Source of the DNA: Gadus chalcogrammus
Taxonomy: Eukaryota > Chordata > Actinopteri > Gadiformes > Gadidae
Reading direction: 5' to 3'
Length of the DNA stretch: 64,000 nt
NCBI RefSeq assembly: GCF_026213295.1
Contig: NC_079434.1
Coordinates: 7,739,857-7,803,856, forward strand
Of the stretch, positions 35,512 through 47,815 are shown piece by piece; position 1 is the first letter of the stretch; every line of letters begins with the position of its first letter. The position numbers and the translations under genes were made by a program. The notes under the pieces were generated by a model. That model did no database searches, was not told where the DNA came from, and saw only the letters and a program-made list of their open reading frames with translations.

Positions 35512-36264
35512 GAGGAGTCGTTCGCGAATCGTTCATTCATTTGTTCGTTCAGTCGAGTTTCCGGTAGCACTAACTCCACTGAGTCTGACTGACTCAGCTG
35601 AGAACCGTGCAATGGCGTCCATTCCATGATGCGATTTACCGCTACCGGAAACCAGTGGTGGGTAGAGTACTGAAAATCTATACTCAAGTAAAAGTAAAAT
35701 TACTTCCTTCAAAATCTACTTTAGTAAAAGTAAATGTTCCAATTGGAAACCCTACTTGAGTAAGAGTAAAAAAGTACTTTGTTTTAAAGCTACTCAAATT
35801 ACAAGTTACTTTACATTTTTGTATTGGAGTGCTTGGATCAATGAAAAAGACATAACGTGTTAGAATTCGTGAGCGAGTGAGGGAGGGAAAGAGATGCACT
35901 CCTAAAAAATTGTTGTACAACAAAAGCAATATGTACATATGTTGAATTGCAACAATATTGCAACCTCGGGAGGGTGCATCGCTAACGTGGACGCTTGTAT
36001 TAGTCAACGAAGATAATGTCTTTATCAAAATACTCATTTTAATGAAGGCACAATGGAAAGTGTAATTGAGTAAAGAGTAGAATTCTAAATCAAATATTTA
36101 CTCGATTAAGGGTAAAATTACAGACTTAAAAAAGGAACGTGAAAAGTACTCGTTACCCGAAAAATTTACTTTTTTACTCATTTGCGTTACTTGTAATGCG
36201 TAACTACCCACCACTGCCGGAAACCAGGCTCAACGAACAAACGATTCACGAACGACTCCTCCCA
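35512..36264. repeat. Inverted-repeat element split by a hAT MITE
   Basis: GAGGAGTCGTTCGCGAATCG at 35512 and the near-complement CGATTCACGAACGACTCCTC ending at 36264 form the arms, with TTTCCGGTAGC and GCTACCGGAAACC further in. The hAT at 35653-36216 is inserted between them. Confidence 0.55.
35653..36216. mobile_element. hAT MITE with perfect 8-bp TSD
   Basis: Ends CAGTGGTGGGTAGAGTAC and the complement of CAGTGGTGGGTAGTTACGC. The target duplication CCGGAAAC lies at 35645-35652 and 36217-36224. The interior is rich in AGTAAAAGTA motifs typical of this fish family. No transposase frame. Confidence 0.9.
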
Positions 36265-37178
36265 TAAAAGCAGTGAACATGTAAGACTGCAGTGTTTTAT
36301 ATAAAGTAGACAAGTGTGTTGCAGCTGATCTGAAAGTGTATTCATATGATGCAAGTGTGTATCATTTTGACATCAAAGTGCCATTTTTACAAAGAATTGT
36401 TAGGTTTCGATAGCCGAGTTTCAATTTGACATAGATGTGAATGGTTTATTTCCCAGTGTTGTGTCTTATTTGCTTCTGTGTTGAGTTTTGACACAATGAG
36501 CCAAATTTTGCAAAATGTGTTCAAGCAATTGAAAACAACTAATCACAGGCCCACATTATAGGATTCTAAATACTTGCTAAACCTATTGAATACTCATATC
36601 TAAACATCTACTTGATGTAGAAGTGCGTGTTACAACTAGACCAACCTCAGGAATCGTGACAATAGCTGGAGTCAACTCATTAAAATAAGTCATTTATTTA
36701 AAAAGAGTCTAAATCAAAAACTATCAGAATGAGGAATGACAAACTTTTTTTTGTTAATGTAAGCATCACGTTAGGTTACCTCTCAAAGGTCCAATGAGAT
36801 TGGTTACTTTCATATTCACGTTATCAATTGATTAATATAGCGCAATAATGGCAATGACCATCACAGGATCACCATATTCAAAAAAATACAATCACTAAAA
36901 TGCAAAGATCCCATATTAATAATAGAGAAGTTGAAGACAGCATTATACAGCACAGGAACCTAAGCACCTTAGGATGTGCAGCTTCGAGAGGGAATCTGAA
37001 CTTCAGCAGATCCATTGGGTTGATTAAGTTACAAACATATTGTCTATGTTGACCACAGATTAAAGGACCTCATCCGTTTGGTCTGATTGGACAACGGAGC
37101 CAGCCAATCAGTGCGGCAATTCCTGGATGTCTTAGCAAGAGGTGTGGATGATGGCACAGTGATGGCCATCCTGCTCTT
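36265..37178. other. 3' flank of gene E
   Basis: No gene. The part at about 36540-36930 matches the 3' flank of gene A (about 4140-4560), showing duplication of the gene with its downstream flank. No functional last exon corresponding to that of A or C was found here. Confidence 0.5.
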
Positions 37179-40100
37179 CTATTGGTTCTCTCTGTGCTGC
37201 AGGAGCCAAGGGATGTTTGCATACACAGGAACATGAAGTAGCTGATGAAAAGTGAAGCCAGAAGAGTACATTTAGAAAACACTTTACTCTTCGTGAATAC
37301 AGTCCTGGAGGTCATGTGTTTCTGGTTCATCTAGAGACCCTTGGTGGTGACTAGTGGTCCCACCATGCAGGCTACTGGAGGCCTCACTTCAAGTCCATTC
37401 TGAAAGGTTTCCTACAACTGTTGAGCTAGAAAGACCCATCTGGTCTTTGAACAACATCTTAATTTACTTCTTTAAAACAAGAAATACATTCATACATATT
37501 CTCATTCTGCACACCGGCTGTCATGGTCCGCCCCCTGGTTTTCCCATTCACCTGCCAGCCACTCTGATCTCCCCTAATTAACCCAACCACCTTTACCTGT
37601 GCTCCCCCATAACGGTCCTCTCCTTTCACTCAGTCCTTGCCAGATTCTCTCTTGTTTCATTCAGAGCTTTCCCGCAACTCCTGATTGAGTTTGTCTACTC
37701 CACTCTGCCTGTTAACGCACCCTCGCCTGTCTGACCACCTGCCTGCCGTCCAGTCCCTGTCGGTCTGTCTGCTCCTTTGTCCCCGTCTCCTGATCCACCA
37801 GCCTGACTTCCTGTTACCGACCCTTCGCCTGCCTGACCTCCCGCCCTTCGTCGAGTCCCTGTCGGTCTGTCTGCTGTCCAGTTCCTGACTCCCGATCTGC
37901 TCTTCTGCCCTCCCGTTGCCGACTTCTCGCCTGCTGACCCACCGACGATTCCCTGCCCACCTGTCGGTGACTTACTGTCTGCTCCCTGCCTGCCCGATCC
38001 TGGACCAGAATAAATCTTTGAAACTGTTGTACAACTGTGCACTTGGGTTCTGCCTAGCCCCCCCGTTACACCGGCAAAAATCTCACCAGATCCCAGTTTG
38101 AAAACAAACAAAAGTTTCTATTCTCAGATTACCATACTGTCTTCCGGTTAAAACATTGGGGGCGCCAAGTTAAGGTATCCTTTACTGTCCCTTTTTGGGG
38201 GACATTATTTCTCTGCTTTTAACCCATCAGGGAGCAGTTGAACACATGGGGCACACCAGAATACCGGGACAGCCGCAGTGCATCTCCCAGGGAGCAGGTG
38301 GGGGTTTCAGGTGCCTTGCTCATGGGCACCTCATCCATGGATGACGTCTCCTTTTTATTTTTGCCTACCGGTCGGGATTCGAACCGAGCAGTAAAATGTA
38401 AAAAATGTCAAGTTATCTCCAGTTCTGAAATGTCCAAATCGGGCCAGGGTTGAACTTCAGACAGTTCTTTATGAAAACACAGACACTTTGATGTACTGTC
38501 TCTCCTAGCGACCGGGCTAGAGCAACAGAGAAGGACTTACTTAGGAAACTAGACGTCTCTTGTGTGGTCTTGTGTTGAGGCCTCCACATGGTGGGGCATT
38601 TCCACCGTGCGTCTTAGTAAAGGATGGGTTAGTAATAAAAGGCTTCCTTTGTCTTACCTCCTCCACAGTATCTGGCCTTCCTCCCTGTCCACATGCTTTA
38701 CTGGAGGACCTCTTTCTTCTGGAGAAGAAAACAGAGAGATGAAGAAGTAACAGGAGAGGTGAAACAAGAAAGAGAGAATGTCTCACCTCATCCAGAGGAA
38801 GAAGAGGAGGAGTACGGTGGCCAGTAAGGCAACGATGGTTCTCACTGCTACTGTTGTTGTCCATGATGTTGATTTCGATTTCAAACCCTGAATACAAACT
38901 ACAACATAATTAGGCCAATGTTTAAATGTGTGCCTGTGTCTGTGTTGAAGGTGTGTGTGATTTTTAAATGAACAATTACCTTGGATTAACAAAAAGGTAG
39001 CATTATGAAGTCCGATGGCATTATGGGCTTGGCAGTAATAGTTTCCTCCATGCTCAGATGTGATATTAGTGATGGTGTAGTTCTGTCCTGATTCTCTCAC
39101 TGAGTCTCCATGTTCCCTGAACCAGGTGTAGTTAGCTGCTGGGTTGGCATCACTGCTGCAGCTCAGAGTCACTGAACTGCCCTCCTCTATTTCACCAGAG
39201 GGATTCACGGTCACTGAGGGGGTCTTTGGAGCGTCTGTCAAGAACACAAAATAACAATGTCCATCCTAAAGTCATGAAACTGCAATAATACCAATAATGG
39301 ATTGAATTAATATAGTGTTTTTCTACACACTCAAAGACGCTTTACAGTGAAGGGGGACCTCATTAACCACCACCAGTGTGTAGCACCCACTTGGGTATAC
39401 TAGTATAATAAGTGAGTCAATGTTGTTTACAGGCAAGCAGTAATACATGAATACCAGCTCTATATTTTAAAGACAAGATATAGAAAAGATGTTAACATAT
39501 TAGTCCAATATTCAACTCACACTGGACATCCATGAATAGCAAGTTCGAGCTCAGTTGTCCATATTTGTTCTCTGCTTGACAGCGGTACGTTCCTCTGTCT
39601 TCAGGGCGGACTGAGGGGAAGGTATGAGGTTGACTTGGTCCCCAGAGCAGAGGTTGGTTGTTCTTGAACCAGGTGTACTCAGCTGCTGGGACGGCATCAC
39701 TGCTGCAGCTCAGAGCCACTGAACTGCCCTCCTCTATTTCACCAGAGGGACTCACGGTCACCGAGGGGGTCTTTGGAGCGTCTGTCAGGAACACCAAATA
39801 ACCATATCCATCCTTAAGTTATGAAACTGCAATAATAATAATCATGGATTGAATTCATGTATTGCTTTTCTAGACACTCAAAGACGCTATACAGTGAAGG
39901 GGGACCTCAGTAACCACCACCAGTGTGTACAAGTTTAATAAGTGATTCATAGTTGTTTACAGGCAAGCAGTAATACATTAATACCAGCTCTACATTTTAA
40001 AGACAAGATATAGAAAAGATGTTAACATATTAGTCCGATATTCAACTCACACTGGACATCCATGATTATCAAGTTAGAGCTCAGATGTCCATATTTGTTC

Positions 40101-41122
40101 TCTGCTTGACAGCGGTACGTTCCTCTGTCTTCAGGGCGGACTGAGGGGAAGGTATGAGGTTGACTTGGTCCCCAGAGCAGAGGTTGGTTGTTCTTGAACC
40201 AGATGTACTCAGCTGCTGGGTTGGCATCACTGCTGCAGCTCAGAGTCACTGAACTGCCCTCCTCTATTTCACCAGAGGGACTTGATAACGCAGATGTGTG
40301 TTTAGGACCATCTGGAGACACATAGAAGCATGCAAAAATAGCATGTACATTTAAATTCATGACAGTATTAAAGAAAAGGAAAATCCCATAATGGCAAAGT
40401 TTGGGTTCATAATTAATGTTGAAGTTTTGGATTGTGTTTCCTCACATTTTACGTTGATAGAGATAGACAACGATCTTTCCCCTATCTCATTCTGAGTGTC
40501 ACAGCGAAATTGTCCAGATTCTGAAGATAGGATGTGTTTAAAGATGAGCTGTTGTCCCTGGTTCATGAACCTGGAGGAACCATCTCTATTAACCTTGAAC
40601 CAGGTGTAGTTAGCTGCTGGGTTAGCATCACTGCTGCAGCTCAGAGTCACTGAACTGCCCTCCTCTATTTCGCCAGAGGGACTCACGGTCACTGAGGGGG
40701 TCTTTGGAGCATCTGTTAACAGTTAGCATTTAATTAATTACATAAAATGCCAGTGGTTTTGGTCCATTCATATTAAATATTCATGTAGTTCTTTACCCTA
40801 AAAGCCTAAAAGGTTGTCTGCATCTTCTTATTGTGTCAGTGTACTGTGGACTGGACTTACACACTAAAGGAGAGCGGAGATTTTCATATCCTTCAACAGC
40901 ACATGAATAGCTGTCTCCAGACTGAATGTAGATCCAGTTGTTTATTCCCTGTAGTACATTCTGTCCATTTCTGAACCAGATGTAGCGAGGGTCATCAGCT
41001 AGACCACACATACTGTGACACTCCAGCTTTGCCACGGTAGGATCGGTAGGGTGAGGAAAGGACACCTTCACCTGGAGGTCTGAGAAGAAGTTATTAATTT
41101 TACTCAATAATAAATATAACAC

Positions 41123-41161
<39 letters not shown>

Positions 41162-41170
41162 ACAGACACA

Positions 41171-41241
<71 letters not shown>

Positions 41242-42808
41242 TATAGTTTACCTGTTACAGATAACTTCACTCCAGGGTCACCAGTATATTTCCCACCTGG
41301 TAGGTTTGTTGTAAACCTAAACTTGTAGACAGCAGAGTCACTCTGTCTCAGGTCTCTGATTCTCAGGGTACATGTTCCATGACATCTGGACATGGTGCAG
41401 CTGACCTCTCCACAGCTGTATACAACCCGACCGGTATAGTCTGTATCGTTTTCCAGATCAACAGGATACTTGTTTCCTTTAGTAAACCACAGTGTTCTGA
41501 CTGTGTTAGGGCGGTATTGTACTTTGTCAGGGTATTCATAAGTGCAGTTGATGTCAACCATTGCTCCTCTTAAAGCACAGACATTACTAGATGAGTACGT
41601 AACTCTCCAGTCATCATTACCCTGAAGCACTGTGAAAAAACAAAGACATCTCATTGAGAATGAACAAGACACAGAGGTTCACCTGATGAACAGATCAGAA
41701 GATACATAAAGAGATGGAGGCTGGTGGGTTGAGATGGAAACTACAGATACATGCTGACCACTGAGCTGTGAGAGGAGCGTTCCAGAATCACAGGACACTA
41801 GTGGAGTAGCCAGGGGAGGTTTCAAGTTCAACCCCCCCCCCCCTGGATTCAGGAATCTAAATATAGATATAGTACATCTTTTATTTGAATCAAAAGTAAG
41901 ATTGGGTTAAGTTAAAGACCGTAATTTCATAATTTGCCATTACAACAGGTCATGCCATTTATTGAAATTAGCTATGAAAACTTTATAATAAGGGTATATT
42001 AATAATTCATGATATAACAATAGTTTATCCAGCAATAAGCATCCAGCAAACCGGTAATGAATTATGGTAGTTTAGGCTACTAGGCTGTGTTTAGTCTCTG
42101 TAGGCCTCTGCCCTATAGTCTATGTGCTTATTTTGTGGCAAAAACCATACGTTTTTTAAATTACTTAGATGTGGAGGCTAGAATGTAGAGGAGAGGAGAC
42201 AAGGATAGGATTGGACACTAGGGGAGGAAAGAAGGATATAAGAGTTGTGGTGAGGAGAATTCCAACATGGAATTCCAAGATTGATATTCCATGTCTAAAC
42301 CGTCGTTATTAGAATAAATGGGGGACAAACAGTAACTTCTGACATTTATACTTTTCAAAAGTCCAAAAATACCTAAATGAACATGTTTGCCTAATAACAA
42401 GGAAATGGCCATCAAATCCCAAAAGCAAATATATATTCTGAAAGATAATTCACACAGTATTTCGATCTAAAACCCAGTAAAGTACTTTCTCTGCAATTGG
42501 CTGTATACAACTTGCAGTGAAGTGGCATTTTTCCATGACTAATGAACCATAACTGAGGCATAGGAAGTGGACCATTCTCTATTCTCGTGGTCTGTTTAAT
42601 GAAACAGCGTTCTAGAGGGTGATTCCTTAATGTTCTGTTTACTATAATTCTATCTCCAACATGCTGTGGTTTCACCCTCTCCTCATTCCAGTTGCTTGGT
42701 TGTCATGTTATTAAAAATGCTCAACTGAATCATCACAATTTAAATAAACCTACCTGGTGCTGACAGAAGGAAAGCTAGAAATCCTCTTGCTGCTGATATT
42801 AGAGTCAT
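37179..42808 (-). CDS. Six-Ig-domain CD22/Siglec-like receptor with truncated tail (gene E)
   Basis: Exons 5' to 3': signal 42754-42808, V-set 41252-41629, second domain 40861-41079, C2 40446-40712, C2 40051-40311, C2 39521-39781, C2 38980-39234, transmembrane 38787-38898, juxtamembrane 38658-38718, tail 37179-37241. Total 1932 nt, 643 residues; phases agree throughout. The V-set retains YKFRF. The second and third C2 exons are nearly identical, as are their introns, so the stalk grew by a recent exon duplication. The membrane exon encodes TIVALLATVLLLFFLWM. In the tail exon a 16-nt deletion relative to gene A shifts the frame just after VPVYANI, and a TAG follows 11 codons later. This removes all further tyrosine motifs and any need for the last exon. 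Possible remaining role: a short-tailed receptor with one YxN-type site. It could also be a recent pseudogene. Confidence 0.78.
37519..38070 (+). mobile_element. Solo LTR with 5-bp TSD
   Basis: Begins TGTCATGGTCC and ends CCCGTTACA, flanked by CCGGC on both sides (37514-37518 and 38071-38075). It has AATAAA at about 38008 followed by a GCACTTGGGTTCTGCC-type end seen in fish LTR retrotransposons. C/T-rich interior. No internal region remains, so it formed by LTR-LTR recombination. It lies in the tail intron of gene E. Confidence 0.85.
38071..38657. other. Gene E tail intron with dispersed fish repeat
   Basis: Contains the dispersed repeat with GGAGCAGGTGGGGGTTTCAG, TTGCTCATGGGCACCTCATC and a tRNA-like GGGATTCGAACCG box at about 38375. 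The last part parallels the juxtamembrane flank of the other receptor copies. No exon. Confidence 0.5.
41119..41240. repeat. Long (CA)n in gene E intron
   Basis: About 120 bp of CA repeat with short CAGA interruptions, separating the second-domain and V-set exons and ending about 10 bp before the V-set donor. Confidence 0.9.
41673..42753. other. First coding intron of gene E
   Basis: Intron; poly-C run at about 41833-41843 and a degraded form of the GA-rich tract seen in other copies. No exon. Confidence 0.45.
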
Positions 42809-43141
42809 AGTGTGTCCTCTCTCTCACTCCGTTATTCTGGGAGATATTTAAACACACCTGCAGGTCAACAATGAAAAAGTTCATGCAAAGAAAATCTATG
42901 AAAGACGTGTTAAGAATTGAAATAAAGGTTAAGAAAATATAACCACTTACGATAGAAGGCGTGGCTGGTTTGACATCTGGACTGCGGTTTCAGTTCATCA
43001 TACACTTGTGTTCGGTTTGACAGAAAACAAGAAAAGACTTCCTCCTCACGCAGCAGAGTTAACCTGAAGCCTGGTAACTCATGGGCCTAGAAAATATGAT
43101 TACCTTTTAGACCACAATGAACAGGACCTTCATGTTTTATC

Positions 43142-45340
43142 TTTCAACGTCAGCGACGTTGCCACTGGTGCCACTTCTCATGGGCGTAGAGTCCGATCCT
43201 TGAGCCGCACATTCGTCCGCAGATGGAGCAAGGGAAAGCAGATGCAAGAAAGGTATCTCCTGCCCGCTCGTGTCTCTGGCTGCGCCTCTCGGAACGTCGA
43301 CCTTGGTTGGTTTGGTGAATTTGACAAATTGCAGTAGCACAATTTACCTGCCAGGCTGGTCTGTTGAGTGCCAGAGTTTCGAGCTGTGTGAGGGAAATGT
43401 TCGCTCGCTTTAGGAGGTCCCTGGTGTAGTCCTTAAAGCGCCACTTTTGCCCTCCAGCGGATCGCTTTGCGCCCATTAGTTGGCTGTAGAGGACTTGGCG
43501 GGGCAGGCGATGTTCAGGCATGCGTAAGATTCGATCTTCCCAGGACAGACCGAGGATCTTCTGTAGGCAGCGTATATGGAAGGCCTCTAGGTTGCTGATG
43601 TGCTGGCGGTATGGGGTCCATGACTTTGCCCCATAAAGCAGAGTGGAGAGACATAGCGCGTTGTAAACAGCGACCTTGGTACTGACCTTCAGGTTACGGT
43701 TTTCAAAAACCCTGCTGCGCAGGCGTCCAAATGATGATGATGCTTAATTGATCCGGGTGTGTATTTCTGTGTAAAGGGAGCAGCATGAGGACAAAGTGGA
43801 GCCAAGGTAAGTGAAGTGATCCACTGTTTTAAGTGGAACACTGTGTGTGTGGAAACTGGGGGGGGCTGGGGGGTTTGAGATGGGTCATGACCTCGGTTTT
43901 TTTTATGTTAACCTGTAGGCCAAAGGATTGGTACGGATCAGTTATTGTGTTGAGGGCGTGCAGCATATAGTCCGGGCTGTGAGCTAAGATGGCACAGTCA
44001 TCAGCATACTGAAGCTCACAGATTTGGCGGGTCTTTGTCTTTGTGTGGGCCTGGAGCCGACGGATGTTGAAGAGGCTTCCATCAAGGCGGTATTCCACAC
44101 GGACACCGTCTTCATGTCCCATGACACTGTGAAAGAGGCAGGTGATGGCAGAGAGGAGGATATTAAAGAGCACCGGATCCAAGACACAGCCTTGCTTCAC
44201 CCCAACATTTACCTTGAAAAACTCTGACTGGAGTTCTCCTGTGAGCACTCTGGCTTGCATCCCATCATGCAGCTACTGTAGGATGCTAAGAAATTTGGGT
44301 GGTACTCCAAGTTTGCAGAGGTATTTCCAGAGCAACTCACGGTTGACGTGTCAAAAGCTTTGCTGAGGTCGATGAAGGCTATGTAAAGGTCTTTGTGATG
44401 CTCTCGGCTCTACTCCAGCAGCTGCCTCAAGACAAAAACCATGTCTGTCGTGGATCTGGTCTTCCAGAAACCGCACTGTGTTTCCGGAAGCACACCTTCT
44501 GAGATGTGCTCAACCAATCTGCTGATCATGATCTTGGCCAGGACTTTCCCTGCTTTCCCCGCATACTGCTCTGTCTCCCTTCGTTTATAAATGAGCACGA
44601 TGTTAGCATCCTTCCAGTCCTGTGGGAGGATCCCATGTTCCCAGATTTTTTGGATCAGGAGGTGCAGGCGACTCGTGAGGATGTATCCTCCATTTTTGAA
44701 AACCTCTGCAGGGATTCCTCCAGGTCCAGCGCTTTTATTGTTCTTCAGCCCTGCAATAGCTTGCTGGATTTCTGAGTAAAGTAGTGGGATGTCCAGGTGC
44801 GTTGTTGGCGGCCGGTCTGGGAGATTATACAGAATATGTGGGTCGACAGGGTGGTTGAGGAGACTCTCAAAATGATTTGCCCAACGGGCAAGAATCTCGT
44901 GGCGGTCCTTGAAGAGTGTGGACCCATCAGTTGATCGGACTGGGGCAATCGCCCTCTTCCTGGGGCCGTACAATGCTTTTATGGCATCGTAAAAGATCCA
45001 GGTTCTGGATCTCTTACGCCTTTTGTGTCCCCCATATTCCGGAGGCCTCGTTGGGTTGCTGTTCTTGCAGCATTAAAGGTGGTTTTAAGGGTGGGAGATC
45101 CAGGGCAGGACAGGAGAGCTTTGTGGACCTCATGCTTGGTTTTTAGGAGTGACTGTATCTCAGCTGAGTTACAGTCAAACCAGTCATGGTTAGTTTGGAT
45201 CTGACCATGAGTTGGTCAGTCCAGCACTCAGCTCCGCGCATGACAACGGTGGTGAGGACCTCTTTTCGGAGGAGATGCCAAAGTTTTGAGCGGGGGTGCT
45301 GCAGACCAAAGTTTGCTTTCCTCTCACCACATGAGTAAGC
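43142..45340 (-). mobile_element. 5'-truncated LINE with RT domain and C-terminal zinc finger
   Basis: Read on the minus strand. From about 45340: LRKEVLTTVVMRGAECWTD, then PRKRAIAPVRSTDG and NKSAGPGGIPAEVFKNGG. RT motifs follow: ETQCGFWKTRSTTDMVFVLR, then GVKQGCVLDPVLFNI, and the catalytic QYADDCAIL. Past the RT core come STLLYGAKSWTPY, ILGLSWEDRI and a terminal C2H2-like motif CSICGRMCGSRIGLYAHEKW. At least two frame breaks separate the pieces (near 44330 and 43740-43830). The endonuclease half is missing. A non-LTR retrotransposon, no longer autonomous. Confidence 0.88.
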
Positions 45341-47138
45341 TTCTCTAGTGGTAGGCTGGATGAGTTTCAACACCCACATACCAGGACTAGTAACGTCCAA
45401 ACTCAACCAGATCAATGCAATTACTGGAGGAGACACATTAATAAAGGTTTGGTTTTGGATTTACTGAAAATATAATGAAAAGATGAACTCAGATTAAACC
45501 CTTCTCTAGAGAGAAGAACACTCATGTGTTCACTAGTGAAATTATGAACTTGGAAAGAACACAACTCTAGATAAAGAACACTCATGTGTTCACGAGTGAT
45601 TACCGATGGTTCCTTGGATACATCATGCTAATGGTTCCTAACAAATGACTTTAAATGTGTGGTCCCTCCCCGAAATAACAGAAATAGCCAAGGTTCAGTC
45701 TCACAGTGATCCGTCTGACTTCTCCATTTTCTTACAGGTGTCTCAGCTATAAGAACATTTTGAGGAGTACAAGCTCTCAAATTAGTCGGAACACGAGAAA
45801 CGTTTGGATGAACCACCTCAATTTTGTCTCAGTTAATCTCATACAAATATCAGTGACACGTTAACATAGTCTTTTATGATACGCCTAAAGCCGAACAATT
45901 CATGCAATTGTGATGTACCAGATATATGGTTTATGCACGTCTATAACATGCCTAACACTTTTTAAGTTTGTTTTGGAAATGAGCTGCAAAAACAAAGCCA
46001 GGAATAGATCTCATGTGAAAGGCCATAGGGTGACCAGCATGTTGAAGTAAACTTAATGCTCTCATTAGGTTGCTTCTCAAAATATCATTGGTTTTCTGAA
46101 AAAAAAAGTTGCTTGTGATTCAACTGTGTGTAAGTCAGTTATGGCATTAACAGGGAAGATTTGTATTTATTCATTTTAAACGTGGAGATAAAAGTGCTTT
46201 ACAGTTGGGTGAAGTCTTAAACTGATTCTTGAGTGCGGATTCTAGTTTTTACAGCTAATTCTAATTACTACAGTACGTCTTGCTTCTGTCTGCTTCTCAT
46301 TCAGTTGCACATTTAATAGGTGCCTTATAATGACTAATTAAGAGCCAATATGCTAATAATATGCAAGTCAATAAGCTACTAGTCAATGGTTAATGTGGTT
46401 CCTTAATATATAGTGTTAGGTAGTTAAGGTTTTTTTTGTTTTGCTTAATTCCCTTATATTGTCCTTTTTTGAGGCATTGCGAGAATTTGCACCCTCTACC
46501 GGTGGTGACGGTGCCACCCTTTGAATGGCTGCTGGTAGCGCATGACTAGAAGAAGGCAGGCCAGCAGATACCATAATTTACCGCTCCGTCTGTGATCTCG
46601 ACTGGCGCTCCGTCTGTGAACACTCTGTTCTGTGACAAACTCTGTTTGTGCCTATGAAGCCTGCTGCGGCCTTTGCCTTTGGACTTTAAAGATGAACTGC
46701 AATGAAATTTAAAGTTGAGTTGATATAACAGATGTATTGTCTGCCTTCTCATTGGTACAATAACAAAAAATGGCTGAACTTGCTAAAAGGGATACAATTG
46801 CACGGTGAAAGTGTTGTTTATGTTACGGGGCGCCGCCATGTTGGATTTCAATAATCAGCTACGTCACTGGCATGGTAACCTACTCCTACTCTGTGGCTCT
46901 AGCATCCATAGCAGGTAATGAGTCAGACTCTGAGGCTCGCTGAAATGGCTGCGGAAAAGCAAATAACCAGGTCTACAGGAGGATCATACTGCATTGCTGC
47001 AGTAATCAATTATATAGGGCCAAGGCAACTGGGGTAATCATACATTTCCACAGGCTACCTTTGAATAGGAAACCAGCCCTTATTACATGGCTGGCAGCCT
47101 TAAAACTAGCTAACCCTCCCATAGCCCCCGTCATGTCA
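45341..47138. other. Spacer without recognised gene
   Basis: AT-rich. Two copies of a GAAC-ACTCATGTGTTCAC motif occur at 45510-45600, and the same motif sits near 800 and 3660, so this is shared receptor-flank debris. The 46546-46752 frame is not recognised. A GCCGCCATGTTGGAT stretch near 46833 resembles a promoter-type motif (YY1-like) but no exon follows. Confidence 0.35.
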
Positions 47139-47525
47139 GGCCCCGTCCACACGAAGCCGAAACGGGCGAAACCGTTCCGGTTCCGATCTATCCGGTTTCG
47201 GAGTATCTCCGTAAAGACGGAGTCAAGCGAAACCGGGTAGATCTGTAGAAACGCTGTAGTACACATGCCAGGCCGATAAGGGGCGCTGCTTCTGCTACAG
47301 AAATCCAGAAGAAAATTAAATAAGAACAGGCGAGCATGCGCATAGAGGCTGCCCCCCGAACCACTAACAACACAAACAAACAGTCAGTCAACAGTCTTAA
47401 TAAATAATGGCTTAGCAACCCAACAAGGGACATGATCTGCTGCAGAACGATTACAAGCATGTAGTCCGCCATCATCTTTGTTGTGAGTTCTGAGACTCCG
47501 CGGGCTTAACAGTCATCGGCTAGAG

Positions 47526-47773
47526 CAGTGGTTCTTAAACTTTTTGTCTGGCGACCCCACAAAAAAGTATTGTAAGGTCTGACGACCCCACTTTCCCCAA
47601 ACCCATTCTAAGTCCTTACTCAAAATACCCCCTCAAACGTTAACAACTAAATCAAGCAAAAAATAGTAGGCAAAGTAATTAGTTTTATTTATTCCATATG
47701 AACAACAACCGAGAAAACCAAACAATCACGATTAAACAATAGGCTGCCGCTATCAGATCAGAAAAGCACACGC

Positions 47774-47815
<42 letters not shown>

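Noticed and set aside
37685..38111. Pro/Leu-rich plus frame and Gly-rich minus frame
   Set aside because: Both lie inside the solo LTR, whose C/T-rich composition produces them.
38365..38395. Possible tRNA gene (GGGATTCGAACCG box)
   Set aside because: Only a box-B-like match within a dispersed fish repeat; no cloverleaf can be formed from the flanks.
43984..44973. Plus-strand frames across the LINE region
   Set aside because: They are antisense shadows of the reverse-transcriptase frames on the minus strand.
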